From assembly GCF_032594935.1 (NCBI RefSeq), contig NZ_CP118734.1, forward strand, positions 1,020,001 to 1,084,000: a DNA stretch of 64,000 nt, given 5' to 3'. The notes beneath the pieces were generated by a model that searched no databases, was not told where the DNA came from, and saw only the letters and a list, made by a program, of their open reading frames with translations. Of this stretch, positions 26,622-35,018 are shown piece by piece. The position numbers were made by a program, and so were the translations under genes. This stretch comes from Streptococcus sp. 29892. GTDB taxonomy: Bacteria; Bacillota; Bacilli; Lactobacillales; Streptococcaceae. Every line of letters begins with the position of its first letter. Position 1 is the stretch's first letter.

Positions 26622-28592
26622 ATGTTTTACCTCAAACTTGCTGGGCAAAATATCCGAAAATCCATGGGTGTGTTTGCTCCCTTCGTTTTAGCCAGTCTTG
26701 TGCTATTTACTCTGATTTGTTCCATGTTCTTACTCATGCTCAGTCCAGTTATAAAGACCATGGGCTCTGGTGCCGTTTCTATCGGTCTTGGTGTTGTTGT
26801 TCTGACCATTTTCTCGGTCATTATGGAGATTTATAGTTTTAATTTCCTTATGAAACAACGGGCGAGGGAATTTGGTCTCTATAACATGCTGGGGATGAAC
26901 AAGAAAAAGGTAGCCTTGATAGCTAGCCTCGAATTGATGATGATATTCTTTCTGGTTGTAGTTCTTGGTTCTGTCTTAGCTGGTGTGTTCGCAAATGTTC
27001 TCTACTTGATTTTTGTCAATCTAACACATTATAGCGATTTGCATTTTGGAATAGACCCTCTGGCCTTTGTCATGACCGCCTTTCTCTTTGCTGGTATCTT
27101 CTTTCTCTTGGAATTGCTAGCCATTCGGACCATTGGTAAGACCAGTCCGCTGATTTTGTTCCGAGCTAGTGAAAAAGGGGAGAAGGAGCCACGTGGGAAT
27201 CTTCTCTTGGCTGCTCTTGGTGTCCTTAGCCTAGGCGTTGGCTACTACCTGTCACTTTCTTCTCAATCTGCAGGAGTTGCTGTCATCTATCGTTTCTTTA
27301 TCGCTGTTCTCTTTGTCATTGCGGGGACATATCTGTTCTACATCAGCTTTATGACTTGGTATTTGAAGGCTCGGCGGAAAAACAAACGCTATTTTTACAC
27401 GCCAGAGCATTTCATTACCACATCGCAGATGATTTTTCGGATGAAGCAACATGCAACAGGTTTGGCCAATATTACACTGCTTGCGGTCATGGCCTTTGTT
27501 ACCATTGCGACAACTACTTCTCTCTATACAGGCATGACCAATATGACCAGTGGACTTTATCCAAAGGAAACATCCATTACCTATCACGTTGCGAATAGAA
27601 GTCAGGGTGAAATGGCCTTCCAGCAATCGGTGCTCAGCCATTTTCCAGAAAAAGCAAATGACAGCTTATCTTATCTGACCTATCAAGCTGGTCTAGTCTA
27701 TGATGGTGGTAGTGAGATTGTCATTAGTCCGGAAACCATTGCCAATCCAGACTTTAGCAAAATGGCTTATACTTACTTCATCACTCAAGATGACTTCAGG
27801 AAGTTGGGCAATGACTTGCCAGAGCTGGCTGTCAATCAAGTAGCCTTTATCCGTCCAAGTGAAATGCCATCGCTAGAGAAAGTCACTTTGGGAGATAGTA
27901 CTTTCGAGAATGTAGTAAATCTTGATACAGCTATTTTCCCTGATATTACTAATACGCTCAATGCTGCCGTCATGGTGGTTAGCGATGATAGTGTTCTACA
28001 AACTATTCGTAGCTATTATGAATCAAATAATCCTCAAGGCTATCAGGTTAGTCTGGACTACCGTATCTTTACCGACCTGACCAATGAAGAAGTGCTCTCT
28101 CTTGGAGAGCAGGCAGGCGATATGTATCATATTCTGGATGAAAATGGAGAATACCTAGGAAATGCCATGCAGAAAACAGACTTCAATAATATGATCATGG
28201 GTTTCACAGGTGGTTTCCTCTTTACAGGCTTTTTGTTGGGCATTAGTTTCTTGCTGGGTGCTGCCCTGATTATCTACTACAAGCAGTATTCGGAGGGGCA
28301 TGAGGACAAGAAATCCTACAAGATTTTACAGGAAGTGGGGATGAGCCAGCAGGCTGTCAAGAAAACTATCAACTCTCAAACGCTTTTGGTCTTCTTTATG
28401 CCACTGGCTATGGCAACCCTGCACTTTGTCGTCGCCCTAGTCATGCTCAAACAAATGTTGATGATGTTCGGTGTGGTTTCTTCCAGCATGATTTACACGG
28501 TTAGTGGAATTACATTGTTGGCAGTCGCCTTGATCTACTTTGTCATCTACAAGTGGACCAGTCGGACTTATTACCGTATTATTGAACGATAG
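26622..28592 (+). CDS. bceB: BceB-type ABC transporter permease
   Basis: 656 residues, FtsX-family permease. N-terminal MFYLKLAGQNIRKS, ten predicted membrane segments, and a large extracellular region between segments 7 and 8 (about residues 310-525), the hallmark of BceB proteins that sense and remove peptide antibiotics and signal to the BceS kinase. FtsX domains lie around residues 55-175 and at the C-terminus. It starts directly after bceA's stop. Specificity for bacitracin versus other peptides cannot be read from sequence. Confidence 0.9.
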   Translation: MFYLKLAGQNIRKSMGVFAPFVLASLVLFTLICSMFLLMLSPVIKTMGSGAVSIGLGVVVLTIFSVIMEIYSFNFLMKQRAREFGLYNMLGMNKKKVALIASLELMMIFFLVVVLGSVLAGVFANVLYLIFVNLTHYSDLHFGIDPLAFVMTAFLFAGIFFLLELLAIRTIGKTSPLILFRASEKGEKEPRGNLLLAALGVLSLGVGYYLSLSSQSAGVAVIYRFFIAVLFVIAGTYLFYISFMTWYLKARRKNKRYFYTPEHFITTSQMIFRMKQHATGLANITLLAVMAFVTIATTTSLYTGMTNMTSGLYPKETSITYHVANRSQGEMAFQQSVLSHFPEKANDSLSYLTYQAGLVYDGGSEIVISPETIANPDFSKMAYTYFITQDDFRKLGNDLPELAVNQVAFIRPSEMPSLEKVTLGDSTFENVVNLDTAIFPDITNTLNAAVMVVSDDSVLQTIRSYYESNNPQGYQVSLDYRIFTDLTNEEVLSLGEQAGDMYHILDENGEYLGNAMQKTDFNNMIMGFTGGFLFTGFLLGISFLLGAALIIYYKQYSEGHEDKKSYKILQEVGMSQQAVKKTINSQTLLVFFMPLAMATLHFVVALVMLKQMLMMFGVVSSSMIYTVSGITLLAVALIYFVIYKWTSRTYYRIIER

Positions 28593-28647
28593 CAGAAGTC
28601 TCGCTTATGCGGGATTTCTTGATTTTTTTAGGAAATGGTGTTACAAT
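28593..28647 (+). promoter_or_regulatory. bceB terminator overlapping the toxin-antitoxin promoter
   Basis: An imperfect hairpin (AGAAGTCTCGC / GCGGGATTTCTT, 28594-28622) followed by a T-run ends the transporter transcript. -35 TTGATT (28619-28624) lies in its tail and is 17 nt from -10 TACAAT (28642-28647), giving a separate promoter for the antitoxin gene. Confidence 0.6.
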
Positions 28648-28682
28648 AGTAATACCAAAGGAATACCAGAAGAGGTGAGAAA

Positions 28683-28922
28683 ATGGCAGCTATTACATTA
28701 AAAGTTTCTGAGCAAGACAAGCTCTTTATGCAGGCTATGGCAAAATTTGAAGGTGTGAGTTTGTCAGAACTCATTCGGACTAAAACACTTGAAGCCCTTG
28801 AAGACGAGTACGATGCGCGTGTGGCTGATATTGCTTGGGCAGAATACCAAGCTGACTTGGCGAATGGAATTGAGCCGATAACACTAGAACAAATGGCTGA
28901 GGAGTTGGGCATTGAGTTATAA
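28683..28922 (+). CDS. RelB/DUF6290-type antitoxin
   Basis: 79 residues. An N-terminal ribbon-helix-helix-like segment (ITLKVSEQDKLFMQAMAKFEGVSLSELIRTKTLEALEDEYD) for DNA binding and dimerisation, and an acidic C-terminal tail (EPITLEQMAEELGIEL) that would wrap the toxin. It overlaps the toxin gene by 11 nt. The pair has its own promoter and is lodged between the BceAB and BceRS genes, which are usually contiguous. Confidence 0.85.
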   Translation: MAAITLKVSEQDKLFMQAMAKFEGVSLSELIRTKTLEALEDEYDARVADIAWAEYQADLANGIEPITLEQMAEELGIEL

Positions 28923-29178
28923 GGTTATTTTGTCTGCTAAGGCCCAAAAGCAAATTCGAAAGATGGATAAAACCGCTGCAAGTTTGATTTTGCGCTATCT
29001 TTATAAGCATATTGACGGGTGTGACAACCCCAGACAATACGGAAAAGCTTTGACTGCCAATCGTTCTGGCCAATGGCGCTATCGTATCGGCAACTACAGG
29101 GTTATCGTCAGTATTGAAGATGACAAATTGATTGTAACGGCCCTTGAAGTCGGGCATCGGAAAGAAATATATAAATAG
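28912..29178 (+). CDS. RelE/ParE-type toxin
   Basis: 88 residues with the RelE fold signature: YKVILSAKAQKQIRKMDKTAAS, DNPRQYGKALTANRSGQWRYRIGNYRVIVSIEDDKLIVTALEVGHRKEIYK. The R-x-R-x-G-x-Y-R-V core and the C-terminal GHRKEIY are typical of RelE members that cleave mRNA in the ribosomal A site. Paired with the upstream RHH antitoxin by 11-nt overlap. Cleavage activity is inferred from the conserved basic residues. Confidence 0.85.
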   Translation: MSYKVILSAKAQKQIRKMDKTAASLILRYLYKHIDGCDNPRQYGKALTANRSGQWRYRIGNYRVIVSIEDDKLIVTALEVGHRKEIYK

Positions 29179-29210
29179 AAAGCCAAGACCTGTGTCCTGG
29201 CTTTTGCAGA

Positions 29211-29885
29211 ATGAAGAAGATGAAAAAAGAGAAGATTTATATTGTTGAAGACGATGAGATGATTGTCCAGCTCTTGAAGCAGCATCTGGGAAAATCATAT
29301 CAGGTGGAAAGTGTGCAGAATTTCCGAGCTGTCAGTCAGGAGGTTGCAGAACTCAAACCAGACTTAGTGCTGATGGATATTAGCCTGCCTTATTACAACG
29401 GCTTTTACTGGACGACAGAAATCCGTAAAACCATGACCATGCCCATTATCTTTATCTCCTCTAGCGATGATGAGATGAATGCAGTCATGGCTATGAACAT
29501 GGGTGGTGATGATTTTGTGTCCAAGCCATTTTCACTAGGGATTTTGGATGCCAAAATCGGTGCCTTTCTGCGTCGGGTTAATCAATTCAGCAAATCAACC
29601 GATTTGTCTATCGACCAATTCCAGCTTAGTTTGGATGGGCGATTTTCAAATGAATCGGAACAGGTTCAATTGTCTCCAACAGAAACCAAGATTTTGTCTG
29701 CCTTACTAGAAAGACAGGGGCAGATTGTCAGCAAGGATGAACTCTTGGAAAAACTCTGGGAAAATGAAGAATTTATCGACCAGAACACGCTCAATGTAAA
29801 CATGACCAGACTGCGTAAGAAGGTGAGCGAAGTCGGGTTTGAACGAATTCATACGGTTCGTGGCGTGGGGTACTTGGTCAAATGA
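29211..29885 (+). CDS. bceR: BceR-type response regulator
   Basis: 224 residues: receiver domain with acidic pocket EDDEM, phospho-acceptor aspartate in LVLMDISLPYYNG (around residue 55), lysine in VSKPFS, and an OmpR/PhoB winged-helix domain (residues 125-224) ending in R.RKKV...G...I.TVRGVGYLV. It overlaps the kinase gene by 4 nt. The duplicated boxes at 24240 and 25222 are the likely targets. ATG 29211 or 29220 are both possible. Confidence 0.9.
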   Translation: MKKMKKEKIYIVEDDEMIVQLLKQHLGKSYQVESVQNFRAVSQEVAELKPDLVLMDISLPYYNGFYWTTEIRKTMTMPIIFISSSDDEMNAVMAMNMGGDDFVSKPFSLGILDAKIGAFLRRVNQFSKSTDLSIDQFQLSLDGRFSNESEQVQLSPTETKILSALLERQGQIVSKDELLEKLWENEEFIDQNTLNVNMTRLRKKVSEVGFERIHTVRGVGYLVK

Positions 29886-30823
29886 TAGCAAAATTTATCC
29901 GTGAATACAGGAGTTTTTACTTCTCCTACATTGTTCTGGCTACTAGTTTTATCTTGCTTTTCTTTCTCTATCAACTGCCCACCGAATTCCTGCAAAACGC
30001 TCTGCTATTGTCCCTAACCCTTTTAATCCTACTGACTGTAGGGTTTTTCTGGAAGTTTCGCAACCGCATGAGAGCCTTGGAAGACTATGTCCATGAAGAA
30101 GCTCTGCCCCTGCTTAATAAGCCTGTGGACTTGGCCTATCTCAACTTGATTGAGGCAGAGAAGGAGGCGACACGAGAGCAGCTTTTGGTCTATAAGTCAC
30201 GAGAAGAAGACCTGCAAGCTATGGTAAAAATGTGGTCCCACCAGATGAAAGTGCCGCTGGCTGCCCTGTCTTTGATGAGCCAGACTGACAATCTCAATCA
30301 GAAAGAAGTCGATCACCAGCTCTTGCGCTTGGATAATTATATGGCAAATCTCCTCAACTACCTCAAACTGACCAACCATGCCAGCGATTTTCGCTTTGAG
30401 CAGGTGGAAGTGAGAGAAGTAGTGGTCGATTTGGTCAAAAAATACCGTAATCAGTTCTTGCAAAAAGACATTTCAGTGACCATCAATGGAAATTGGCTAC
30501 TGAAAACCGACAGAAAGTGGCTTAGTTTTGCCCTATCACAGATTATCGACAACGCCCTCAAGTACAATAAGACTGGTGGAAAGGTGGCCATTGAATTGAA
30601 TGAGGGGATTTCCATTTCCGATACGGGAATTGGCATTTTGGCAGAAGACATTCCTCGCCTGTTTGATGAAGGATTTACAGGTTTTAATGGGCGTGAACAC
30701 CAAAAAGCGACAGGTTTTGGGCTTTATTTGACAAAGCGTGTTTTAAGTCAATTAGATTTAAGCATTAAAGTGGAAAGCCGAGTAGACGTCGGCACCACTG
30801 TAACCATCACCAAAGTACAGTAG
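29882..30823 (+). CDS. bceS: BceS-type intramembrane-sensing histidine kinase
   Basis: 313 residues with two N-terminal membrane helices (about 13-31 and 37-56) separated by only a few residues, i.e. no real extracellular sensor, which is the intramembrane-sensing class that relies on a BceAB transporter. The phospho-acceptor histidine is in MWSHQMKVPLAAL (around residue 120). The ATPase domain shows IIDNALKYN (N-box), ISDTGIGI (G1) and GFGLYLTKRV (G2). It ends with a terminator at 30812-30838. Confidence 0.9.
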   Translation: MIAKFIREYRSFYFSYIVLATSFILLFFLYQLPTEFLQNALLLSLTLLILLTVGFFWKFRNRMRALEDYVHEEALPLLNKPVDLAYLNLIEAEKEATREQLLVYKSREEDLQAMVKMWSHQMKVPLAALSLMSQTDNLNQKEVDHQLLRLDNYMANLLNYLKLTNHASDFRFEQVEVREVVVDLVKKYRNQFLQKDISVTINGNWLLKTDRKWLSFALSQIIDNALKYNKTGGKVAIELNEGISISDTGIGILAEDIPRLFDEGFTGFNGREHQKATGFGLYLTKRVLSQLDLSIKVESRVDVGTTVTITKVQ

Positions 30824-30840
30824 AAGCTGTACTTTTTCCT
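30812..30840 (+). terminator. bceS terminator
   Basis: Arms AAAGTACAG and CTGTACTTT around TAGAAG-type loop, then a T-rich tail. The arm overlaps the last codons of bceS. Confidence 0.8.
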
Positions 30841-30841
30841 T

Positions 30842-30870
30842 TTGAAAGCGCTTTGATTTTGTGATATACT
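30842..30870 (+). promoter_or_regulatory. Phosphohexomutase promoter with cre-like CcpA site
   Basis: -35 TTGAAA (30842-30847), 17-nt spacer, -10 TATACT (30865-30870). TGAAAGCGCTTTGA (30843-30856) matches the catabolite-responsive element consensus TGWAANCGNTNWCA at all but one fixed position and overlaps the -35, so CcpA repression by a roadblock at the promoter is expected. Confidence 0.75.
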
Positions 30871-30899
30871 GAAGCTACTAGATAAATCAGGAGGTTACT

Positions 30900-32408
30900 A
30901 TGTCACATCATCATGTTTTGCAAAACGGATCGGATATTCGTGGAATTGCCATCGCTACAGACGAATATGCTGTCAATCTCACTCCACAGGCCACCAAGGA
31001 AGTGGTTCGCGGACTTATTCATTGGCTAACTCAGAAGCCAGAACTGGCGCAGGCCTATCAGGAAGGACAACTCAAGATTGGTATTGGTCGAGATAGTCGT
31101 CTCAGCGGTCCAGACTTGGTTGCCGCCTTCACAGAAGAAGCGGTGCGTTTGGGCGTTCAGTTGTTCGACTTCGGCATGGCCACTACGCCAGCCCTCTTCA
31201 TGAGCACCCAGTACCCGCAGTTCAAGTGCCACGCTGGTGTCATGATTACCGCCAGCCACCTGCCTTATTACTTCAACGGCATTAAGATTTTTTCGGAAAA
31301 TGGCGGAGCAGAACATGAAGATATTGACTTCATCCTCTCGCATAGTGAAGACTTGCCAGCTTCTTCCCTTGGAAGTGTGACCCAAGCAGACTTGATTACG
31401 CCTTATGCCCAAGACTTGGTTGGTAAAATTCGTACCGCCTGTGGTGGACAAGAAAAACCACTGATAGGTCTTAATATAATCGTTGATGCTGGAAATGGTG
31501 CAGGAGGCTTCTTTGCTGAGAAAGTTTTGGCAGAGCTAGGAGCAGACACTACAGGCTCACAATTCCTAGACCCCGACGGCACTTTCCCAAATCACGTTCC
31601 AAACCCAGATAACAAGGAAGCGATGGAAAGCATTCGTCAGGCTGTCTTGAAGCAAGGTGCAGATCTTGGTATTATCTTTGATACCGACGTTGACCGTGCC
31701 GCCCTGGTTACCAAGTCAGGTCAAATTCTCAATCGTAACAACCTGATTGCCGTTCTCAGCCAGATTACCCTGGCAGAACATCCAGGAACCAGTATTGTGA
31801 CCAACTCTCCAACCTCTGAACACCTGAAAGTCTTTATCGAAAGCTTGGGTGGCAAACAAATTCGCTATATTTCAGGCTACCGTAATGTCATTAACCGTGC
31901 TATTTCAGCAAACCAAGAGGGAGTTGATTGCCAGTTGGCTATCGAAACCTCTGGACATGCTGCCTTTAAGGAAAATTACTTCCTCGATGACGGGACCTAT
32001 GTGGCGGCTAAGATTCTCATGCTCTTACCAAAACTGCAAGCGGAAGGCAAGTCCTTGGACGACTTGATTGCCCAGCTTAAACAACCGCTGGAAACCCAAG
32101 AAGTACGGTTCAAACTAGAAGCGGCAGATTATCGAGCACTTGGTGAACAGGTGATTGCTGACCTCCGCCAAACCAGCCTCGAAGGCTTTGCTTTTAACCC
32201 AGAAAACGAAGAAGGAGTGCGGTTTGACCTGACTGCTCCTTATGGTGATGGCTGGCTCTTGCTCCGTATGAGCCTACATGAACCCCTCTTGGTCTTGCAG
32301 GTGGAAAACGACCAGACAGGCCATATTCCAGCTGTTTTACGAACCCTCTCAGCCTTTTTGGACCAGTACCCAGCTGTCAATCAGGAAAAGTTGAAAGAAT
32401 TGCTATAA
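30900..32408 (+). CDS. Phosphomannomutase/phosphoglucomutase-type phosphohexomutase
   Basis: 502 residues with the four-domain alpha-D-phosphohexomutase layout: NGSDIRG near the start, the phosphoserine loop ITASHLPYYFNGIK (around residues 117-130), the metal-binding DTDVDR (around residues 261-266), the sugar-binding ETSGH (around 348) and the C-terminal phosphate-binding domain. This longer subfamily has an unusual LP insertion in the active loop compared with TASHNP. It interconverts hexose 1- and 6-phosphates for glycan precursors; the exact sugar is not determined. AGGAGG at 30890-30895 supports ATG 30900. Confidence 0.85.
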   Translation: MSHHHVLQNGSDIRGIAIATDEYAVNLTPQATKEVVRGLIHWLTQKPELAQAYQEGQLKIGIGRDSRLSGPDLVAAFTEEAVRLGVQLFDFGMATTPALFMSTQYPQFKCHAGVMITASHLPYYFNGIKIFSENGGAEHEDIDFILSHSEDLPASSLGSVTQADLITPYAQDLVGKIRTACGGQEKPLIGLNIIVDAGNGAGGFFAEKVLAELGADTTGSQFLDPDGTFPNHVPNPDNKEAMESIRQAVLKQGADLGIIFDTDVDRAALVTKSGQILNRNNLIAVLSQITLAEHPGTSIVTNSPTSEHLKVFIESLGGKQIRYISGYRNVINRAISANQEGVDCQLAIETSGHAAFKENYFLDDGTYVAAKILMLLPKLQAEGKSLDDLIAQLKQPLETQEVRFKLEAADYRALGEQVIADLRQTSLEGFAFNPENEEGVRFDLTAPYGDGWLLLRMSLHEPLLVLQVENDQTGHIPAVLRTLSAFLDQYPAVNQEKLKELL

Positions 32409-32411
32409 TTG

Positions 32412-32441
32412 AAAACACGAGTAAGTTTGAGCTTACTCGTG
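32412..32441. terminator. Bidirectional terminator between the mutase and xerS
   Basis: AACACGAGTAAG pairs perfectly with CTTACTCGTGTT across a 5-nt loop, with T/A runs on both sides, so it can serve both converging genes. Confidence 0.85.
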
Positions 32442-32470
32442 TTGTTTTGCATAATTAATATTACGTAAAT

Positions 32471-33541
32471 TTATAATTTATCCAGAGCATTTTTTTGCTC
32501 ATCGTTAACGATATGGGTGTAGAGATCGGTGACCTGGGTATTGGCATGACCCAGCTGGTGACTGACCAGAACTTGCGACTTGGTGGCGTCGTAGAGACGA
32601 GTTGCCAATGTGTGACGGAGTTTGTGGGGTGTGACACGTATCTTGAAGTCCGCAGAATACTTAGCAACCATTTTCTCAATGGAAGAAGCGTCGATGCGGT
32701 TAGGCAGACCACGGTACTCAGACAGGAAGAAGGCCGTATCCGTTTTCTCAGCCTTGTAGCGTTGCTGACGGATGCTCATGTAGGCTTCTAAGTAAGGCTT
32801 AGCAAATCCTGCCACATTGACCGAGTCCCGCTTGCCACCTTTACGGGTCACCTCGATGATCATCATCTTGAGGTTGACATCACGGAGGTCCAGATTGACC
32901 GCCTCAGACAGACGAACGCCAGATGCCAAGAGAAGCGCCAAAATCGCCAAGTCGCGTTCCTTGTTTTTTTGGAAGGAGGAGAGGGCACGTTTGGAGAGAT
33001 TGACCTGGTATTCCTTGTCCACATAGTCCAAAAACTCCATGGTTTCATCGCCCAAAAAGAGCTTCTGCTTGATGTTCTCCGCCCGAGCCGCCAAGGTTTC
33101 CTTCTTCTTCTTGGTGGATACCTTCTTCATGACATTGCGGTAGAAGTAGGGCTCACCCTGATCATTTTCCACTTCTTCGGTTAAATACTTGAAGAGACTA
33201 GAAAGTGCCGATAGGGTACGGTTAATGGTGGTCTGCGACACACCATTCTGTGTGGTATTGGCATTCAGCAAGGGACGCTCCCGCAGATAAAGAATAAAGG
33301 CCTCCATATCTTTTTTTGTCAAATGTTCCAGAACATCAAGAGAAATGTCAGCAATCCGTTCCACAGATACCAAATCCGAATCCTGCAACCATTCAAAAAA
33401 ACGACGGTATTCTTTCAAGTATTCATATAAGGTTGTGAAACTGTAAGGCACAGCCAACTTTGATTGGTAATATTCCAAGACATACCAAGGCATGATTTCT
33501 TTTAGCTGTTCAATTTTTTCTAATAATAATTCGCGTCTCAT
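32471..33541 (-). CDS. xerS: XerS tyrosine recombinase (chromosome dimer resolution)
   Basis: XerS is the single recombinase that, in streptococci and lactococci, resolves chromosome dimers at difSL. The 356-residue protein has an N-terminal SAM-like core-binding domain (residues 1-140) and the catalytic domain with R (SGVRLSE), K, HKLRH (H-x-x-R), the second histidine in HQLGHA and the nucleophile Y in TDLYTHI. The start at 33541 is preferred over 33544 because AGGAG is too close to the first of two adjacent ATGs. The target site lies 50 nt upstream of the gene. Confidence 0.95.
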   Translation of the reverse strand: MRRELLLEKIEQLKEIMPWYVLEYYQSKLAVPYSFTTLYEYLKEYRRFFEWLQDSDLVSVERIADISLDVLEHLTKKDMEAFILYLRERPLLNANTTQNGVSQTTINRTLSALSSLFKYLTEEVENDQGEPYFYRNVMKKVSTKKKKETLAARAENIKQKLFLGDETMEFLDYVDKEYQVNLSKRALSSFQKNKERDLAILALLLASGVRLSEAVNLDLRDVNLKMMIIEVTRKGGKRDSVNVAGFAKPYLEAYMSIRQQRYKAEKTDTAFFLSEYRGLPNRIDASSIEKMVAKYSADFKIRVTPHKLRHTLATRLYDATKSQVLVSHQLGHANTQVTDLYTHIVNDEQKNALDKL

Positions 33542-33591
33542 CATTTTCTCCTGATTTTCGTTATATGAGTAGTATAGCATAATCTTATATA

Positions 33592-33624
33592 AGTTTCAAG
33601 AAAATTATAGTTTTTCGGAAAGAT
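33592..33624. other. difSL-type XerS recombination site
   Basis: AGTTTCAAGAAAATTATAG followed by TTTTTCGGAAAGAT, matching in the minus orientation the difSL string ATCTTTCCGAAAAACTATA I know from streptococci. It is directly upstream of xerS, the normal location, and coincides with the switch in gene direction. Confidence 0.9.
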
Positions 33625-33689
33625 GTACGTAAGTATAGTTCACCAAACCCACATATGCTATAATACAAACAAATACGAAAGGATGTTTT

Positions 33690-34124
33690 ATGCTAGATTT
33701 TGTTCCTGTTAACCCTGATAATTGGCGAATTCCGTTATCAGTTTCGCCTGACCAAGCTGAGTTTGTCGCCGATAAGGTAACAACCTTGGCACGTGCCTTT
33801 GCTTATCGGATGTTTGATAGCCAGGCTTATTTGATTTACCAGCAAGATTGTCCTGTTGGTCTAGTTTTATACCATGATTTTCCTGAACGACAAGCCTATC
33901 TCATCTCTGAATTCTTCATTGATGCCAACTACCAGCGACAAGGTTTGGGTCGTCAGGCTATGACACAGTTACTGGAAAAATTCCGCTCAGAAAGAAAATT
34001 TCCAGCTGTTCAGCTCTGCATTTTATCCCAAAACACCCCAGCCAAAGCCTTGTACCAATTGCTTGGCTTTGTTGAAACGGGCGAATATGATGAAGATGAA
34101 ATTATATTGCGATTAGAATTCTAA
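33690..34124 (+). CDS. GNAT-family N-acetyltransferase
   Basis: 144 residues with the GNAT acetyl-CoA loop in RQGLGRQAM (around residues 92-100), preceded by the strand AYLISEFFID and followed by LCILSQNTPAKALYQLLGFVETGEYDEDE. Such proteins acetylate small amines, ribosomal proteins or antibiotics; the substrate is not evident. It is a single-gene unit with a TATAAT-type -10 about 33657-33662 and GAAAGGA at 33676-33682. Confidence 0.8.
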   Translation: MLDFVPVNPDNWRIPLSVSPDQAEFVADKVTTLARAFAYRMFDSQAYLIYQQDCPVGLVLYHDFPERQAYLISEFFIDANYQRQGLGRQAMTQLLEKFRSERKFPAVQLCILSQNTPAKALYQLLGFVETGEYDEDEIILRLEF

Positions 34125-34140
34125 AAACAATTTACACAAT

Positions 34141-34160
34141 ATAAATTATGTAAACAACAT
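34141..34160 (-). repeat. 20-bp inverted repeat, left copy
   Basis: On the minus strand reads ATGTTGTTTACATAATTTAT, identical to the plus strand at 37007-37026. The pair brackets satD-ffh-ylxM. It also lies inside a longer imperfect palindrome at 34129-34158 just after satD. Confidence 0.7.
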
Positions 34161-34825
34161 TAACTTCTTTGACTGAGCTGCAGAATTAAATCCATAGCTG
34201 TTTTTCGATTTCGGAAATAAAGTTTTATTCCACTGGACTTCAAGCGTTTGGTAAAGGCACTTTGGCTCAGTTTCATCTTCTCGGCAATTGGCTTTTGCTT
34301 AAATTCTTCCTGATAGATTTTATTGCTGATTAAGACTTCAAACAAGTCTGTTTGTGAACTATTCCAAGTAGCTTTGATAAAATCACTTGAAGTAAGTAAA
34401 GGATTGATAACACGGTCGATTTGCTTGTATTCAGAAGAAAAAGCAACTAGGCTACTACCATAATCATCCTTATCTTGAATGACCTTTATCGCTTTTTGCG
34501 CTTCCCAATAAGCAGGTCCGTCCACTCCAATGCTTTGTTTGGGGTCGATGGCTGTTAAAATTTTCCCCAAGCCAATACCAAATTTAATTTCTAGCTGATC
34601 ACGAAAAGCCAGTTGAATTTGGTCAATCATCAAAAAAATATGAGGGTTAGGCTTACATAAGGCTTGAAACTCATCTCCCTTTGTAAGGGTAAATGGCGAT
34701 GCCAAGTTCTGGGAAAAAGAATAATTGATACTATTCAGCTGTTGCTTTAGAACTTCTATAGTGTTTGAACGCTGGGAAACTTGTTTTGAATGGATAATAT
34801 TTCCTATTATTGCGATATAATTCAT
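34160..34825 (-). CDS. satD: SatD-family protein
   Basis: 221 residues starting MNYIAIIGNIIHSKQ, with GDEFQAL in the middle and a C-terminal helix-turn-helix-like segment (LSQSAFTKRLKSSGIKLYF), the pattern of SatD proteins linked to the streptococcal secretion and acid tolerance (sat) locus with ffh and ylxM. Molecular activity is unknown. Start 34825 follows AAAGGAC at about 34832-34838; the longer frame start is rejected. It has its own promoter, separate from ffh. Confidence 0.8.
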   Translation of the reverse strand: MNYIAIIGNIIHSKQVSQRSNTIEVLKQQLNSINYSFSQNLASPFTLTKGDEFQALCKPNPHIFLMIDQIQLAFRDQLEIKFGIGLGKILTAIDPKQSIGVDGPAYWEAQKAIKVIQDKDDYGSSLVAFSSEYKQIDRVINPLLTSSDFIKATWNSSQTDLFEVLISNKIYQEEFKQKPIAEKMKLSQSAFTKRLKSSGIKLYFRNRKTAMDLILQLSQRS

Positions 34826-34855
34826 GACTTGTCCTTTGATTATCGTTATTTTTCT

Positions 34856-34884
34856 ATTGTAACGGACATCACGGAAAATGTCTA
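34856..34884 (-). promoter_or_regulatory. satD promoter
   Basis: On the minus strand -35 TAGACA (34884-34879), 17-nt spacer and -10 TACAAT (34861-34856). Confidence 0.65.
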
Positions 34885-35018
34885 GCATGAGGGACTTTTT
34901 TAAAACTTTCCTTTATAACGGAAATTATGAATGCGAAATAGCGCTCTTTCTGCCATCCTACTCCTATTTTCTATTGCTACAACATAACCACTTTGAACAA
35001 AAAAGTAAAAAGAAGAGA

